From CALJEL01 sp041082235 (GTDB lineage: Bacteria > Nitrospirota > Thermodesulfovibrionia > Thermodesulfovibrionales > CALJEL01): a stretch of DNA of 64,000 nt. Shown one piece after another: positions 42,687-50,961 of the stretch. The notes under the pieces are model-generated. The model ran no database searches and was not told the DNA's origin. It saw nothing but the letters and a program-made list of their open reading frames with translations. The stretch covers positions 6,026-70,025 of the forward strand of contig JBDOIG010000079.1 in assembly GCA_041082235.1 (NCBI GenBank), in the 5' to 3' direction. Position 1 is the stretch's first letter, and every line of letters starts with the position of its first letter. The position numbers were made by a program, and so were the translations under genes.

Positions 42687-44144
42687 ATGTCTTTGCCTTT
42701 TTCTTTTAAACCTCTTACCCTGAAGCAAAAGCTTGTCTTAATAATGGTAGGGCTGTTCTTTGCACTCTTGAGCATTCTTTTAATTCTATACTATCAAGCA
42801 GAAAAGACCCTCTACAGGAATCTTCAGGATCAGATAACAGCTCTTTCAAAGGTTATCCAGGTCGGAGTTGAAGAGGTTACAGGTGCATCAGATGAAAAAA
42901 GATTAAAGGCCTATCTTGCTCAATTGAGCTCTAAAGGGATAAAGGAGATATCCATTATAAGCAATTCCGATGAGATAGTTGCAAGCACAAATCCTGAAAA
43001 AATAGGCAGCTCAATAAATCCAGGGAAAAAAGAGATGATAATAAAGGCAGAACTGGGAGAACCTGTTACTGCTGAGGGAAGAACATATAACGTAATTATA
43101 CCAGTTATAACCAATAATGAGCATTATGGTTATCTTCATCTGCAGATTAATACAGAGGATTTTTCAAAAATGCTCAGATCAAATCTTTATAAGAGAATAC
43201 TTGTGACATTATCAATCTTTCTCTCAGGGATAATAATAATTGTCTTTCTCTCAGCTCAGTATACAAGGCCTATTCAGGATATTATTATAGCAGTAAGAAA
43301 GATTATGGCAGGTGACTATAAATACAGTCTCACTGTTAATTCTCCTTTAACCCCCAAAAAACTTCGTTTTTTGGGGGACCCTCCCGGTGAAGTCGAAGAA
43401 TTAAATAAGAATATACAAAGGATGGCACGGATTCTTGAGACACAGCAGAAACTTCAGGAGAATCTGAGGAAGGCCGAACATCTCGCAACTGTAGGACAAT
43501 TTGCAAGGGAGGTTGCCCATGAAGTAAGAAATCCTTTAAATTTTATTAATCTTACAATTGACCATGTGAGGGCAAGATTATCTCATGATAGTGCATTTCA
43601 GAAAGAAATAGAGCTTCTTGACACAGTAAAAAAGGAAGTGCACAGACTTGATGGACTCGTAAATAATTTCCTTGAATATGCAAGACCCCTCAGGGTTAAT
43701 AAAAAAGAAACTAATTCAGGGGTTTTATTTAGAGAGATTATAGACTTAATAAGGACAAAGGCAGATTCAACAGGTATCCGGCTAAGAACAGATTTTTTAT
43801 CCTTACCCTCTCTCATGATAGATGCAGACCTTTTTAAAACCGCCCTTATGAATATAATACGGAACTCCTTTGAGTCCATGCCTTCTGGAGGGCTGCTGAG
43901 CATAAGGACATGGGATGAGGATAAAAATTATTTTATTGAGATCTCAGATACAGGCGAAGGCATATCAGAAGAAGACCTCGGTAAGGTCTTTGAACCCTTT
44001 TTCACAACAAAGCAGTATGGCCTCGGTCTTGGTCTTTCAACTGCAAAGAGGATAATTGAGGAGCATGGAGGCTCTATCTCTATAAAAAGTAAAAAAGGAC
44101 AGGGAACCACCTTGGGGATATGCCTGAGCCTGATAGAAGTATGA
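42687..44144 (+). CDS. Sensor histidine kinase (NtrB/AtoS-like)
   Basis: The 485-residue product has membrane segments at about 14-36 and 170-193 flanking an extracytoplasmic sensor domain, then HAMP, HisKA and HATPase_c domains. The phospho-acceptor lies in FAREVAHEVRNPLNFINLTI. The ATP lid shows LMNIIRNSFESMP, DTGEGISEEDLGKVFEPFFTTKQYGLGLGLS. Residues about 222-233 (TPKKLRFLGDPP) come from a PKKS-type palindrome placed in the connector of the HAMP domain, between the AGDYKY half and the EVEELNKNIQRM half. The start lies 6 nt after the cooC stop, and the partner sigma-54 activator follows 7 nt later. Confidence 0.92.
   Translation: MSLPFSFKPLTLKQKLVLIMVGLFFALLSILLILYYQAEKTLYRNLQDQITALSKVIQVGVEEVTGASDEKRLKAYLAQLSSKGIKEISIISNSDEIVASTNPEKIGSSINPGKKEMIIKAELGEPVTAEGRTYNVIIPVITNNEHYGYLHLQINTEDFSKMLRSNLYKRILVTLSIFLSGIIIIVFLSAQYTRPIQDIIIAVRKIMAGDYKYSLTVNSPLTPKKLRFLGDPPGEVEELNKNIQRMARILETQQKLQENLRKAEHLATVGQFAREVAHEVRNPLNFINLTIDHVRARLSHDSAFQKEIELLDTVKKEVHRLDGLVNNFLEYARPLRVNKKETNSGVLFREIIDLIRTKADSTGIRLRTDFLSLPSLMIDADLFKTALMNIIRNSFESMPSGGLLSIRTWDEDKNYFIEISDTGEGISEEDLGKVFEPFFTTKQYGLGLGLSTAKRIIEEHGGSISIKSKKGQGTTLGICLSLIEV
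43351..43377. repeat. PKKS-type palindromic element inside the histidine kinase gene (HAMP region)
   Basis: CCCCCAAAAAAC and GTTTTTTGGGGG form a perfect 12-bp stem with loop TTC. Read in the common phase it encodes PKKLRFLG, one codon shorter in the loop than other copies. Confidence 0.78.
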
Positions 44145-44151
44145 TGAAGGG

Positions 44152-45540
44152 ATGGAACAAATGGATGTTATAGTTGTTGACGATGAAGAAAACCAGAGGA
44201 ATATAATTGTTACAATCCTCCGTGAAGAAGGTATAGATGCCAGGGGAGCAGCAGCTCCTGAGGAGGCTATGGAGCTAATAAAAAAATATAAGCCAGAGGT
44301 TGTCCTCACGGACCTCAGGCTCGGCAGTATGGACGGTATAGAATTAATGGAGAGGGTCTATTCTCAGTCAGACTCAAGACCACCTGCCTTTATAATCCTT
44401 ACAGCCTATGGCACTATAGACTCTGCAGTTACTGCAGTGAAAAAAGGTGCCTTTGATTATCTTACAAAACCTGTTGACAGGGATGTCCTTCTTATATCAA
44501 TAAAGAGGGCTATTGAAAGAGAGAGGATTATAAGGGAAAATATCAGGCTTAAAGAAGAGCTATCTGAACATTTTAAGATTGAAGGTATAATTGGTAGATC
44601 CCCCATTTTTTTGAAGGCCCTTTCAATCGCCAGGAGGGTCTCTTCTACAAATGCTACTGTTCTTATAACAGGTGAGAGTGGAACAGGCAAGGAGCTTCTT
44701 GCAAAAGCAATCCATTACAACAGTCCAAGGAGCACAAGGCCTTTTGTGGCAATAAATTGTGCATCCATCCCCGAGACATTGATAGAAAGTGAGCTCTTTG
44801 GATATGAGGCAGGTGCCTTTACAGGTGCTGTGGCAAGGAAAAAGGGTCTCTTTGAGGCTGCCAATGAGGGTACATTATTTCTCGATGAAATAGGAGACCT
44901 TCCACTAACAACTCAGGCAAAGCTTCTGAGGGCACTTCAGGAAAAAGAGATAATGAGACTTGGGGGAAGAGAACCAATTAAGATAGATGTCAGGATCATA
45001 GCAGCTACAAACAAGGACCTTGAAGAAGAACTGAAAAAAGGAAGGTTCAGAGAGGATCTTTTTTATAGATTAAGGGTTATAACAATAGAAATGCCACCTC
45101 TGAGGCAAAGGAAGGAGGATATTCCTCTTCTGGTAGAGCACTTCATAAAGAAATATTCAAAGGAGTTTCAAAAGACAATAAAGGGTATAGAACCACTTGT
45201 CCTCAGGAGGCTCGAAGGATATCACTGGCCTGGTAATGTTAGGCAGCTTATGTCAGTAATTGAGAAGGCAGTGATAATGGCTGATGAGATTATAAGGATT
45301 GAACATATTAAAGACGAATTAAAAGACTTCACAGCTCAAGGCCTCTATGATATTGATATCCCGCCAGAGGGCATTAATCTTGAGGAACTTGAAAAAGAGC
45401 TTCTAAAAAAGGCGATGGAGAAATCAAATGGAATTATAGCCAGGGCGGCAAAACTTCTTGGTCTCAGTTATAAGGCCTTCTGGTACAGGTGGCAGGCCCT
45501 AGAAAAAGCGGAAGTCAGGGGGCAGAACCCTGATAAGTAA
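44152..45540 (+). CDS. Sigma-54-dependent response regulator (NtrC family)
   Basis: The 462-residue product has a receiver domain (VIVVDDEENQRNIIVTILREEG, VVLTDLRLGSMDG with the phospho-Asp, and KKGAFDYLTKPVD). An AAA+ sigma-54 interaction domain follows (Walker A ITGESGTGKELLAKAIH, GYEAGAFTGAVARKKGLFEAA with the GAFTGA loop, FLDEIGDLPLTTQAKLLRALQ). A C-terminal Fis-type helix-turn-helix (GIIARAAKLLGLSYKAFWYRWQAL) ends it. It is the cognate partner of the preceding kinase. Target promoters (-24/-12) were not located. It converges with the PFK gene, with 3 nt between stops. Confidence 0.94.
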   Translation: MEQMDVIVVDDEENQRNIIVTILREEGIDARGAAAPEEAMELIKKYKPEVVLTDLRLGSMDGIELMERVYSQSDSRPPAFIILTAYGTIDSAVTAVKKGAFDYLTKPVDRDVLLISIKRAIERERIIRENIRLKEELSEHFKIEGIIGRSPIFLKALSIARRVSSTNATVLITGESGTGKELLAKAIHYNSPRSTRPFVAINCASIPETLIESELFGYEAGAFTGAVARKKGLFEAANEGTLFLDEIGDLPLTTQAKLLRALQEKEIMRLGGREPIKIDVRIIAATNKDLEEELKKGRFREDLFYRLRVITIEMPPLRQRKEDIPLLVEHFIKKYSKEFQKTIKGIEPLVLRRLEGYHWPGNVRQLMSVIEKAVIMADEIIRIEHIKDELKDFTAQGLYDIDIPPEGINLEELEKELLKKAMEKSNGIIARAAKLLGLSYKAFWYRWQALEKAEVRGQNPDK

Positions 45541-45543
45541 CTT

Positions 45544-46815
45544 TTATAGACAGATGGGTTTGCAGGAGAAATCCTGTGTTATATAGGAGAATCTCTTCTT
45601 AAACTCTATCGGTGATATCCCTGTAAGCTTAGATAGCTTCTTTAAATTAGTTCCTCTGAAATCATTTCGCTCAAGCCGTATCATGTACATCCTGCCGACC
45701 CTGTAGGTCTCTGAATTTATATCCACAAGCCTTGGACTTATCCTCCCTTTGAAGTCTGTCAATTCTTTAAAGGCAATAGGATGAAGTCTTCCCTCATAGA
45801 AGGTGATTATAGAACCTTTACCGCCTTCAAGCAGAAATCTTACAGCACCATATCCAAGATTCCTTGTGTATTCCACATCAAAGGGTATAGGAGCCGCTGC
45901 CCTCAGTTCATAGCCGATATTTTTATCAACAATAGTTACATCTATTCCGTATTCCTTAAGTGTCTTTTTTACTTCATGCTTTAAGACCCTGCCAAGCTGT
46001 ATCTCTGAAAGTCTGATCCTTCCTGTCTCATCCCTTTCAAGATACTCATACTTGCTGAGTTCATTTATATCAATTTTTTCAGCTATCCCCTCTGCCAGTA
46101 TTGCCACTCCATGGTTTCTTAACATGGAAAGTCTTTTTATTATTGAGCCCGCCAGTATATCTGAGATCATCCTGAGAGGAACGACCCTTTCCTTAAATTC
46201 CTCAGGGATAAGGGTTATTGTTGCACCTGATGATTTACCAATTCCAAGGGCGAGGTGACCTGCATGCCTTCCCATGGTAGTTACAAAATACCATCTTTCC
46301 ATTGTCCGTGCATCTTCCATTATATTTTTTACAATCTCCACACCCCAGTGCCTTGCTGTCTCGTATCCGAATGTTGGCATCCCGCCTGGCAGGGGTATGT
46401 CATTATCAATCGTTTTTGGCACATGGGCAACTGATAACCATCCTGCCTCTTTCTGGATCCAGTTTGCCATAAAGGCAGTACCTTCTCCACCAATTGTTAT
46501 TAGATAACGAATACCTAACTCTTTCAATGTCTTCAACAGCACCTTGAATTTTTCCTTTACCCTGTCAGGATAATCCCTGGATGTGCCAAGAATGGAGCCT
46601 CCCTGTGTATGGATCCTCGAGACATCATTGATGGTAAGTTTTATAATTGAACTTTTATCACCATTGAATAGGCTTTTAAAACCTCCCTTAACGCCTATCA
46701 CCTCATAGCCTTCATTTATAGCCTCTATAGTTGCTGAACTGATGACACCATTTATACCAGGTGCAGGACCACCCCCAATAACTATTCCGAAATATCCCTT
46801 TTTCATTCTTGCCAT
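45544..46815 (-). CDS. 6-phosphofructokinase (PfkA superfamily, mixed ATP/PPi signature)
   Basis: The 423-residue product belongs to the PfkA superfamily. Motifs are IGGGPAPGINGVISS (N-terminal loop), the phosphoryl-donor loop TIGGEGTAFMA, the catalytic VPKTIDNDIPLP, a FVTTMGRHAGHLALG segment and ILAEGIAE. The Gly in GGEGT is the ATP-type residue, whereas Lys in PKTIDND is typical of PPi-type and of plant/protist ATP enzymes. Asp in GGDGT is replaced by Glu. The donor cannot be settled from sequence, but ATP is more likely. The next upstream gene is an aldolase, consistent with glycolysis or gluconeogenesis. Confidence 0.85.
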   Translation of the reverse strand: MARMKKGYFGIVIGGGPAPGINGVISSATIEAINEGYEVIGVKGGFKSLFNGDKSSIIKLTINDVSRIHTQGGSILGTSRDYPDRVKEKFKVLLKTLKELGIRYLITIGGEGTAFMANWIQKEAGWLSVAHVPKTIDNDIPLPGGMPTFGYETARHWGVEIVKNIMEDARTMERWYFVTTMGRHAGHLALGIGKSSGATITLIPEEFKERVVPLRMISDILAGSIIKRLSMLRNHGVAILAEGIAEKIDINELSKYEYLERDETGRIRLSEIQLGRVLKHEVKKTLKEYGIDVTIVDKNIGYELRAAAPIPFDVEYTRNLGYGAVRFLLEGGKGSIITFYEGRLHPIAFKELTDFKGRISPRLVDINSETYRVGRMYMIRLERNDFRGTNLKKLSKLTGISPIEFKKRFSYITQDFSCKPICL

Positions 46816-46926
46816 AAATTACTGTGATGAAGTCCCTCTAACTCCCTGATATATTAAATTTATTATTTGAGCTTCAAGAGGCAAGGCCTCTTTATAGCAC
46901 TGTATGATTTTTGCTCAGGAAACTTT

Positions 46927-48213
46927 TTATTTAACCTTTGCCCTCACAATTTCCACAGTATTTGTAACCCTGAGTTTTTTAAATAGTAATTCAAACCTCG
47001 CTTCCAGCTCATCTCTAATCCTTGCCTTAACATCTTCTGGAAGGTCCCACCACCTTTTCTTTAATGCACCAAATCCCTTTTTCCTCACCTTGTATATAAA
47101 CTGTTCCTCTGTTTCACCCTCTTTTTTCTCTGATAAAAATTCTTTTTTAAGATATTCATAGACCTCCTCCCTGAAGCTTGATGGAAGATGTTTACTTTCA
47201 TAAAGTATATTTTGAAAACCTGTTGCAAGATGTATCTCCGCCGTGCCCACCTGGGGGAACATATCAAAGGCATCTTCAGGTAATGTGGAGGCTCCGTGCT
47301 GAACAGCCCCAGCAAGACCGTATTCCCTCCTTGCTATTTCTGAGAGATTTTTGAGTGTCTCAAAATCTATGCTGACCTGTTTGAGGCTTCCATCAGGAAG
47401 CACTATGCCTCCATGAGAGGTACCGGTCTGAACACTTATCTTGCTGAGACCATCGCTGTATCCCAGAAATTTTTCCGATTTTTTGGGGACCCCTTTATCC
47501 TTTGCTTTAAATACCCTATTAAATCCATCAAGAAAGGCCCTTAATTCTTCGGGTGTGCTGTTTTTATGTCCTATCTCTCCTATCTCTCCACCTATGGATA
47601 TGGAGACTCCTTCTGGTTCAAGGGATCTTATGTGTTCAGCAAGTATTGCAGTATATTCAAAATTAGGGCGCTGCTGTTCAGAAATATCATCTCTGGATAA
47701 ATCCACAAGGGTTGAGCTGTCAATGTCTATATTATAAAACTCAGCCTCTATTGCCTCTCTGATTAATTTTTTAAGATAATTAATCTCACCATCCGGGTCT
47801 TTTTCAAAGTTTCTTTTTACAATCTGAAAGTGATCACCCTGAAGAAAAACAGGCCCTCTGTATCCTTCCCTTACAGCTGCAGAAAGGATAACAGCACTGT
47901 ATTCAAGAGGCCTCTGCCTTGTATATCCTATCTCTGAGCGAGCAATCTCAAAGATAAATGCCCCGACATTGTATTGAACAGCCTTTCTAAAGGCAGCCCT
48001 TGCAACATCATAGGTGAGCCCCCTGATGTTTATGGCTGGGACAGTAAACTTAGGATAGTCCTTTGCAAAATATTCATAAAGCCCCTTTATGGAGGCAGGC
48101 CAAACGCCCCGTGACTTTGCCTCTTCTTTTAACTGAATCAGGACCTCTCTTTTTTTATCTTCATCTTCAGTAAATACAGCTTTATAAACCCTTTCATCAA
48201 GCAAATTACTCAC
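46927..48213 (-). CDS. Class II fructose-bisphosphate aldolase (long type)
   Basis: The 428-residue product is a class II (zinc) aldolase. Visible features are FTVPAINIRGLTYDVARAAF, the metal/catalytic region FLQGDHFQI, IDIDSSTLVDLS, the GGEIGEIGHKNSTPEELRAF block, and QTGTSHGGIVLPDG with the metal-binding His. The start is GTG at 48211-48213, overlapping the upstream small gene's TGA by 4 nt. Residues about 241-252 (GVPKKSEKFLGY) are encoded by a PKKS-type palindrome and sit in a loop shortly before the SKISVQTGTSHGG active-site strand. It condenses DHAP and GAP. Confidence 0.9.
   Translation of the reverse strand: MSNLLDERVYKAVFTEDEDKKREVLIQLKEEAKSRGVWPASIKGLYEYFAKDYPKFTVPAINIRGLTYDVARAAFRKAVQYNVGAFIFEIARSEIGYTRQRPLEYSAVILSAAVREGYRGPVFLQGDHFQIVKRNFEKDPDGEINYLKKLIREAIEAEFYNIDIDSSTLVDLSRDDISEQQRPNFEYTAILAEHIRSLEPEGVSISIGGEIGEIGHKNSTPEELRAFLDGFNRVFKAKDKGVPKKSEKFLGYSDGLSKISVQTGTSHGGIVLPDGSLKQVSIDFETLKNLSEIARREYGLAGAVQHGASTLPEDAFDMFPQVGTAEIHLATGFQNILYESKHLPSSFREEVYEYLKKEFLSEKKEGETEEQFIYKVRKKGFGALKKRWWDLPEDVKARIRDELEARFELLFKKLRVTNTVEIVRAKVK
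47462..47488. repeat. PKKS-type palindromic element inside the aldolase gene
   Basis: On the coding (minus) strand CCCCAAAAAATC is followed by a short loop and the T-run/CTGGG arm. Pairing covers about 8 bp with one G-T wobble. It is read in the common phase and encodes GVPKKSEKFLGY, almost the same peptide as copy 51467 in ntrY. Confidence 0.7.
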
Positions 48214-48386
48214 TGTTCCTCCTCAAGTTTTTTAAGCCCTTGCTTTTCAATAGTTTCTTCCTCAGATAGCTTTATGCTGATATCCCTGACGAATTCAGGA
48301 CAGTGTATGGATTTTCCTGAGATGGTGAATTTTTTATGACAGGTCTCCCTCCAGGCACATATGGCGCAGCATTCTATTTTTTCCAT
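48210..48386 (-). CDS. Small Cys-rich protein, unknown function
   Basis: A 58-residue frame starts at ATG 48386, 6 nt after a GGGGGGTGAG ribosome site, and its TGA overlaps the aldolase GTG by 4 nt, indicating translational coupling. It contains ECCAICAWRETCHKKF and a second HCPEFVRDI segment, so five cysteines and two histidines (C6, C7, C10, C16, C29; H17, H28) could bind a metal. I recall similar short CAIC-W-R-C proteins in related thermophiles, but no function is known. It may be missed by length cut-offs. Confidence 0.75.
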   Translation of the reverse strand: MEKIECCAICAWRETCHKKFTISGKSIHCPEFVRDISIKLSEEETIEKQGLKKLEEEQ

Positions 48387-48409
48387 AATCTCACCCCCCT
48401 AACAGTTCA

Positions 48410-48438
48410 GTACCCAAAAACTTCAGATTTCTGGGTAC
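48410..48438. repeat. PKKS-type palindromic element, intergenic copy
   Basis: GTACCCAAAAA and the T-run/TCTGGGTAC arm pair over 11 positions with one mismatch around a CTTCAGA-type loop. It lies between the PD-(D/E)XK gene and the Cys-rich small gene and could act as a weak terminator for the former. Confidence 0.55.
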
Positions 48439-48454
48439 CTCGATACAAAAGGGT

Positions 48455-49324
48455 TTATAAATTTAAACCTCCGTGCTTATATTTATGATACCATGAAAGG
48501 ACTATTTCTATGTTGTAAATAATGGAGTCTTTGGAATTCATTATATATAAGGTATTGGCTATATGGAATATCTCTTTTTTGATCCTTTCAACAGGCGGTG
48601 GCTCTTTAAAAAAATTGCCCAGCTCCTCCTCAAACATGGGAACTATCTTATCCTTCATCCTGAGTTCTGTATCCATAAAAAAGATACTCAATTCAGGAGA
48701 GAGGGTTTTTATCCTTTTTAAAAAAGCCTTTATCTCCTTCTGGTAGATCTGTTTTGGTGGAGAGGATTTGACCTCTGCATAGAGGATAGAGTTATTGAAT
48801 TTTGCTATTACATCATAATCTCCATCAGCTGTTATTTCACCTTTAGGTGAAATGGCGGGTCTTTTAATTCTTATCCCCCATGTTGACTCCATTAAAAATT
48901 CCCTTTTCAGAATTTCTGAAAAAAACCATTCAAGGGTCTCACCAAAACTCTTTACAGGTCTTGTGAGAAAAAATAATTCCCTCTCAGGAAATTTATCAAC
49001 CAGTTTAATATTTTTTAGATAGGATATGTATTCTTCTGTTACTTTTTCTGTGGCATAACGTGTTACCTGAGCATGTGTAAAACCCTTCTGAAATTTAATA
49101 ACATCTCTTAAGAATAAACGGAACGAGTATTTATGTAGCTTTTTGTAATAATCTTCAATATAGAGGGGCTCTGGTATGAGGAGGTCCTCAGATGGTTCTT
49201 TGGTGTAGATCTTAAGGCCTCTTTTTCTCAGGAGGGCTTCAATTGAAGGAGATAATTCCCTTATAACCTTTCTTAGTCTTTTAATTTCTTTTTTGTAATA
49301 AGAAAGGGGAAGTTTTTCAGTCAT
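48455..49324 (-). CDS. PD-(D/E)XK-nuclease-fold protein, unknown function
   Basis: The 289-residue product has the core of a restriction-endonuclease fold near residues 130-195: an acidic helix (ETLEWFFSEILKREF), DGDYDVIAKFNNSILYAEVKSS and QIYQKEIKAFLKRI, giving Asp171, Glu184 and Lys186 in PD-(D/E)XK order. The N-terminal 125 residues are helical with many Lys/Arg and no recognised domain. It could be a DNA repair or defence nuclease, or an inactive relative. The start overlaps the yjbQ-type gene stop by 8 nt. Fold assignment is inference from motif spacing. Confidence 0.6.
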   Translation of the reverse strand: MTEKLPLSYYKKEIKRLRKVIRELSPSIEALLRKRGLKIYTKEPSEDLLIPEPLYIEDYYKKLHKYSFRLFLRDVIKFQKGFTHAQVTRYATEKVTEEYISYLKNIKLVDKFPERELFFLTRPVKSFGETLEWFFSEILKREFLMESTWGIRIKRPAISPKGEITADGDYDVIAKFNNSILYAEVKSSPPKQIYQKEIKAFLKRIKTLSPELSIFFMDTELRMKDKIVPMFEEELGNFFKEPPPVERIKKEIFHIANTLYIMNSKDSIIYNIEIVLSWYHKYKHGGLNL

Positions 49325-49721
49325 CGGAAAGTATCTTTACAACAACCCGTCTGTGCCTGGGACCATCAAATTCACAAAAATATATAGCCTGCCAGGTTCC
49401 AAGAACAAGTCGCCCATCTTCTATAAAGACAAATTTATCAATACCTACTATCGTTGATTTAATATGGGCATCTGCATTGCCCTCCCTGTGGAGGTAATTA
49501 AGGTCCTGGGGTGCAAGTCTTGTCAGGAGGCTCTGGATATCCCTCTGGACTGATGGATCAGCTCCTTCATTTATAGTTATACCAGCGGTTGTGTGCGGTA
49601 CAAAGAGGAAACAAATGCCATTTTTAATTCCCTCATTATCAATAAGCTTCTGGATCTCAGAGGTTATATCAATAAACTCTGTTCTTGATTTACTTTTTAC
49701 AGCAATGTTTTTTACCTTCAT
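49317..49721 (-). CDS. YjbQ/UPF0047 family protein (secondary thiamine-phosphate synthase type)
   Basis: The 134-residue product is a full-length YjbQ. Signatures are the opening VKSKSRTEFIDITSEIQKLI, FVPHTTAGITINEGADPSVQRDI and NADAHIKSTIVGIDKFVFIEDGRLVLGTWQAIYFCEFDGPRHRRVVVKIL. Family members show weak thiamine-phosphate synthase activity in vitro, but the real role is unclear. The three histidines of the probable metal site are present (HTT, HRE, NADAH). Confidence 0.9.
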   Translation of the reverse strand: MKVKNIAVKSKSRTEFIDITSEIQKLIDNEGIKNGICFLFVPHTTAGITINEGADPSVQRDIQSLLTRLAPQDLNYLHREGNADAHIKSTIVGIDKFVFIEDGRLVLGTWQAIYFCEFDGPRHRRVVVKILSDD

Positions 49722-49757
49722 TATATTGCCTCCAGCAAAAGCGCGAACTAATGCAGT

Positions 49758-50240
49758 CTAAAGTTTGTAGCCGATCTTTCTCAGAAATTCCTTTCTCTTA
49801 ATTCTGTCTTCCTTGCTCTCAACTCCCTTTGGTGAAGCTCCATCTATAACACCCATTATACCTCTTCCCTGTTCTGTCTGGGCCACTATAACCTCCAGTG
49901 GATTTGCTGTGGCACAGAATATCCTGCATACCTCTTGACAGGCCTTTATCTGATTAAGGATATTTATAGGATAGGCCTTTCTCAGTAGTATACAGAATAT
50001 ATGACCTGCTCCTATATCCTGGAGTATAGCCACACAATTCTTTATGAGATCTTCAGAATTCCCCTCTGTCCTTATGAGACAGGGGCCAGATGCCTCTGTA
50101 AAGGCTATACCAAATTCTGCACCGGGAACAGAGGTGACGAGAATTTCATAGAGATCTTCGGCAGTTTTTATAAAATGGGTCTGGCCAAGGATTATATTAC
50201 AACCCTCAGGTATATTGATTTTGATGGTCCTTAGCTCCAT
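49758..50240 (-). CDS. Adenosine-specific kinase family protein
   Basis: The 160-residue product matches the DUF355 family, whose archaeal member is called adenosine-specific kinase. It shows NIILGQTHFIKTAEDLYE, PGAEFGIAFTEASGPCLIRTEGND-like residues, CVAILQDIGAGHIFCILLRKAYPINILNQIKACQEV, and ATANPLEVIVAQTEQGRGIMGVIDGASPKGVE. Its activity in bacteria is not well established. It is divergent from the DUF4390 gene, and the promoter region between them carries a hairpin and a 14-bp tandem repeat. Confidence 0.85.
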   Translation of the reverse strand: MELRTIKINIPEGCNIILGQTHFIKTAEDLYEILVTSVPGAEFGIAFTEASGPCLIRTEGNSEDLIKNCVAILQDIGAGHIFCILLRKAYPINILNQIKACQEVCRIFCATANPLEVIVAQTEQGRGIMGVIDGASPKGVESKEDRIKRKEFLRKIGYKL

Positions 50241-50272
50241 ATTGGAACCCTCCTTTCAATATATCGGAGATT

Positions 50273-50300
50273 CGCTGGGTAAAGGTTACTTTATCCAGCG
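50273..50300. repeat. Hairpin in the divergent promoter region
   Basis: CGCTGG-G-TAAAG (50273-50284) pairs with CTTTA-T-CCAGCG (50289-50300), giving a 12-bp stem with one G-T pair and loop GTTA. It lies between the adenosine-specific kinase and DUF4390 genes, and could be an operator or a transcript hairpin. Confidence 0.5.
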
Positions 50301-50345
50301 CTGTAAAACACTGCGAGCGGGCACATCGTGGCCCTCCCTTTTCTG

Positions 50346-50373
50346 CTATAATGAATAAACTATAATGAATAAA
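50346..50373 (+). promoter_or_regulatory. Perfect 14-bp tandem repeat carrying two -10 hexamers
   Basis: CTATAATGAATAAA occurs twice head to tail (50346-50359 and 50360-50373). Each copy holds TATAAT. The second hexamer overlaps the first possible ATG (50365) of the DUF4390 gene, so translation start may be the ATG at 50377 or 50392. Confidence 0.6.
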
Positions 50374-50961
50374 ATTATGAAACAAAACAGGATGAGAATT
50401 CAAGTCTATTATTACCTTTCTGCCCCCCTGTTGATTGCCTTGATCTTTCCACGTATTATTTATGCCCAGGAGATAAACAACCTTGATGTTAAGATTAAAA
50501 GTGAGGAACTTGTAGTTTCTACATCAATAAGTCTTAATGAGGGATTTATAAATGAGATTAAAAATGGTATCCAGAAGGAACTTGTCTTTTATATAGATCT
50601 CTTCAGGATCTGGAAGTACTGGCCTGATGAATATGTCTTTGGTAATTCTATAGTAAGGAAGATTGAGGGAGATGTAATAAAAGGTGAATACATAATGAGC
50701 TCTTTTGATAGAAACAGAAAGGTGATTACTGAAAAGAAATTTAAAAGCCTTGAATCAATGCTTAAGGCTATGGCAGAGATAGGTCCTTTCCCACTCATAA
50801 ATATTAAAGGTATGGAGTCCGGTGATTATTATGTGAGGGTTACTGTAGAATCAAGATTGAGAAAACTGCCTCCTGTGGTGGGCTATATCCTATTTTTTAT
50901 ACCTGAAAAGGAGTTTTCAATAACAAAGGATTCTCCCATATTCAGGCTTGGTTCAAGATGA
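50365..50961 (+). CDS. DUF4390-type exported protein, upstream of NtrY/NtrX pair
   Basis: The product has up to 198 residues, with a signal segment (YYYLSAPLLIALIFPRIIYA). The body starts EINNLDVKIKSEELVVSTSISLNEGFINEIKNGIQKELVFYIDLFRIWKYWPDE and is typical of DUF4390 (ends YILFFIPEKEFSITKDSPIFRLG). DUF4390 genes often precede ntrY-like kinase genes, as here, where its stop overlaps the next start by 4 nt (ATGA). Role unknown; it may work with the kinase in sensing the envelope. Start choice is uncertain (50365, 50377 or 50392). Confidence 0.78.
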   Translation: MNKIMKQNRMRIQVYYYLSAPLLIALIFPRIIYAQEINNLDVKIKSEELVVSTSISLNEGFINEIKNGIQKELVFYIDLFRIWKYWPDEYVFGNSIVRKIEGDVIKGEYIMSSFDRNRKVITEKKFKSLESMLKAMAEIGPFPLINIKGMESGDYYVRVTVESRLRKLPPVVGYILFFIPEKEFSITKDSPIFRLGSR

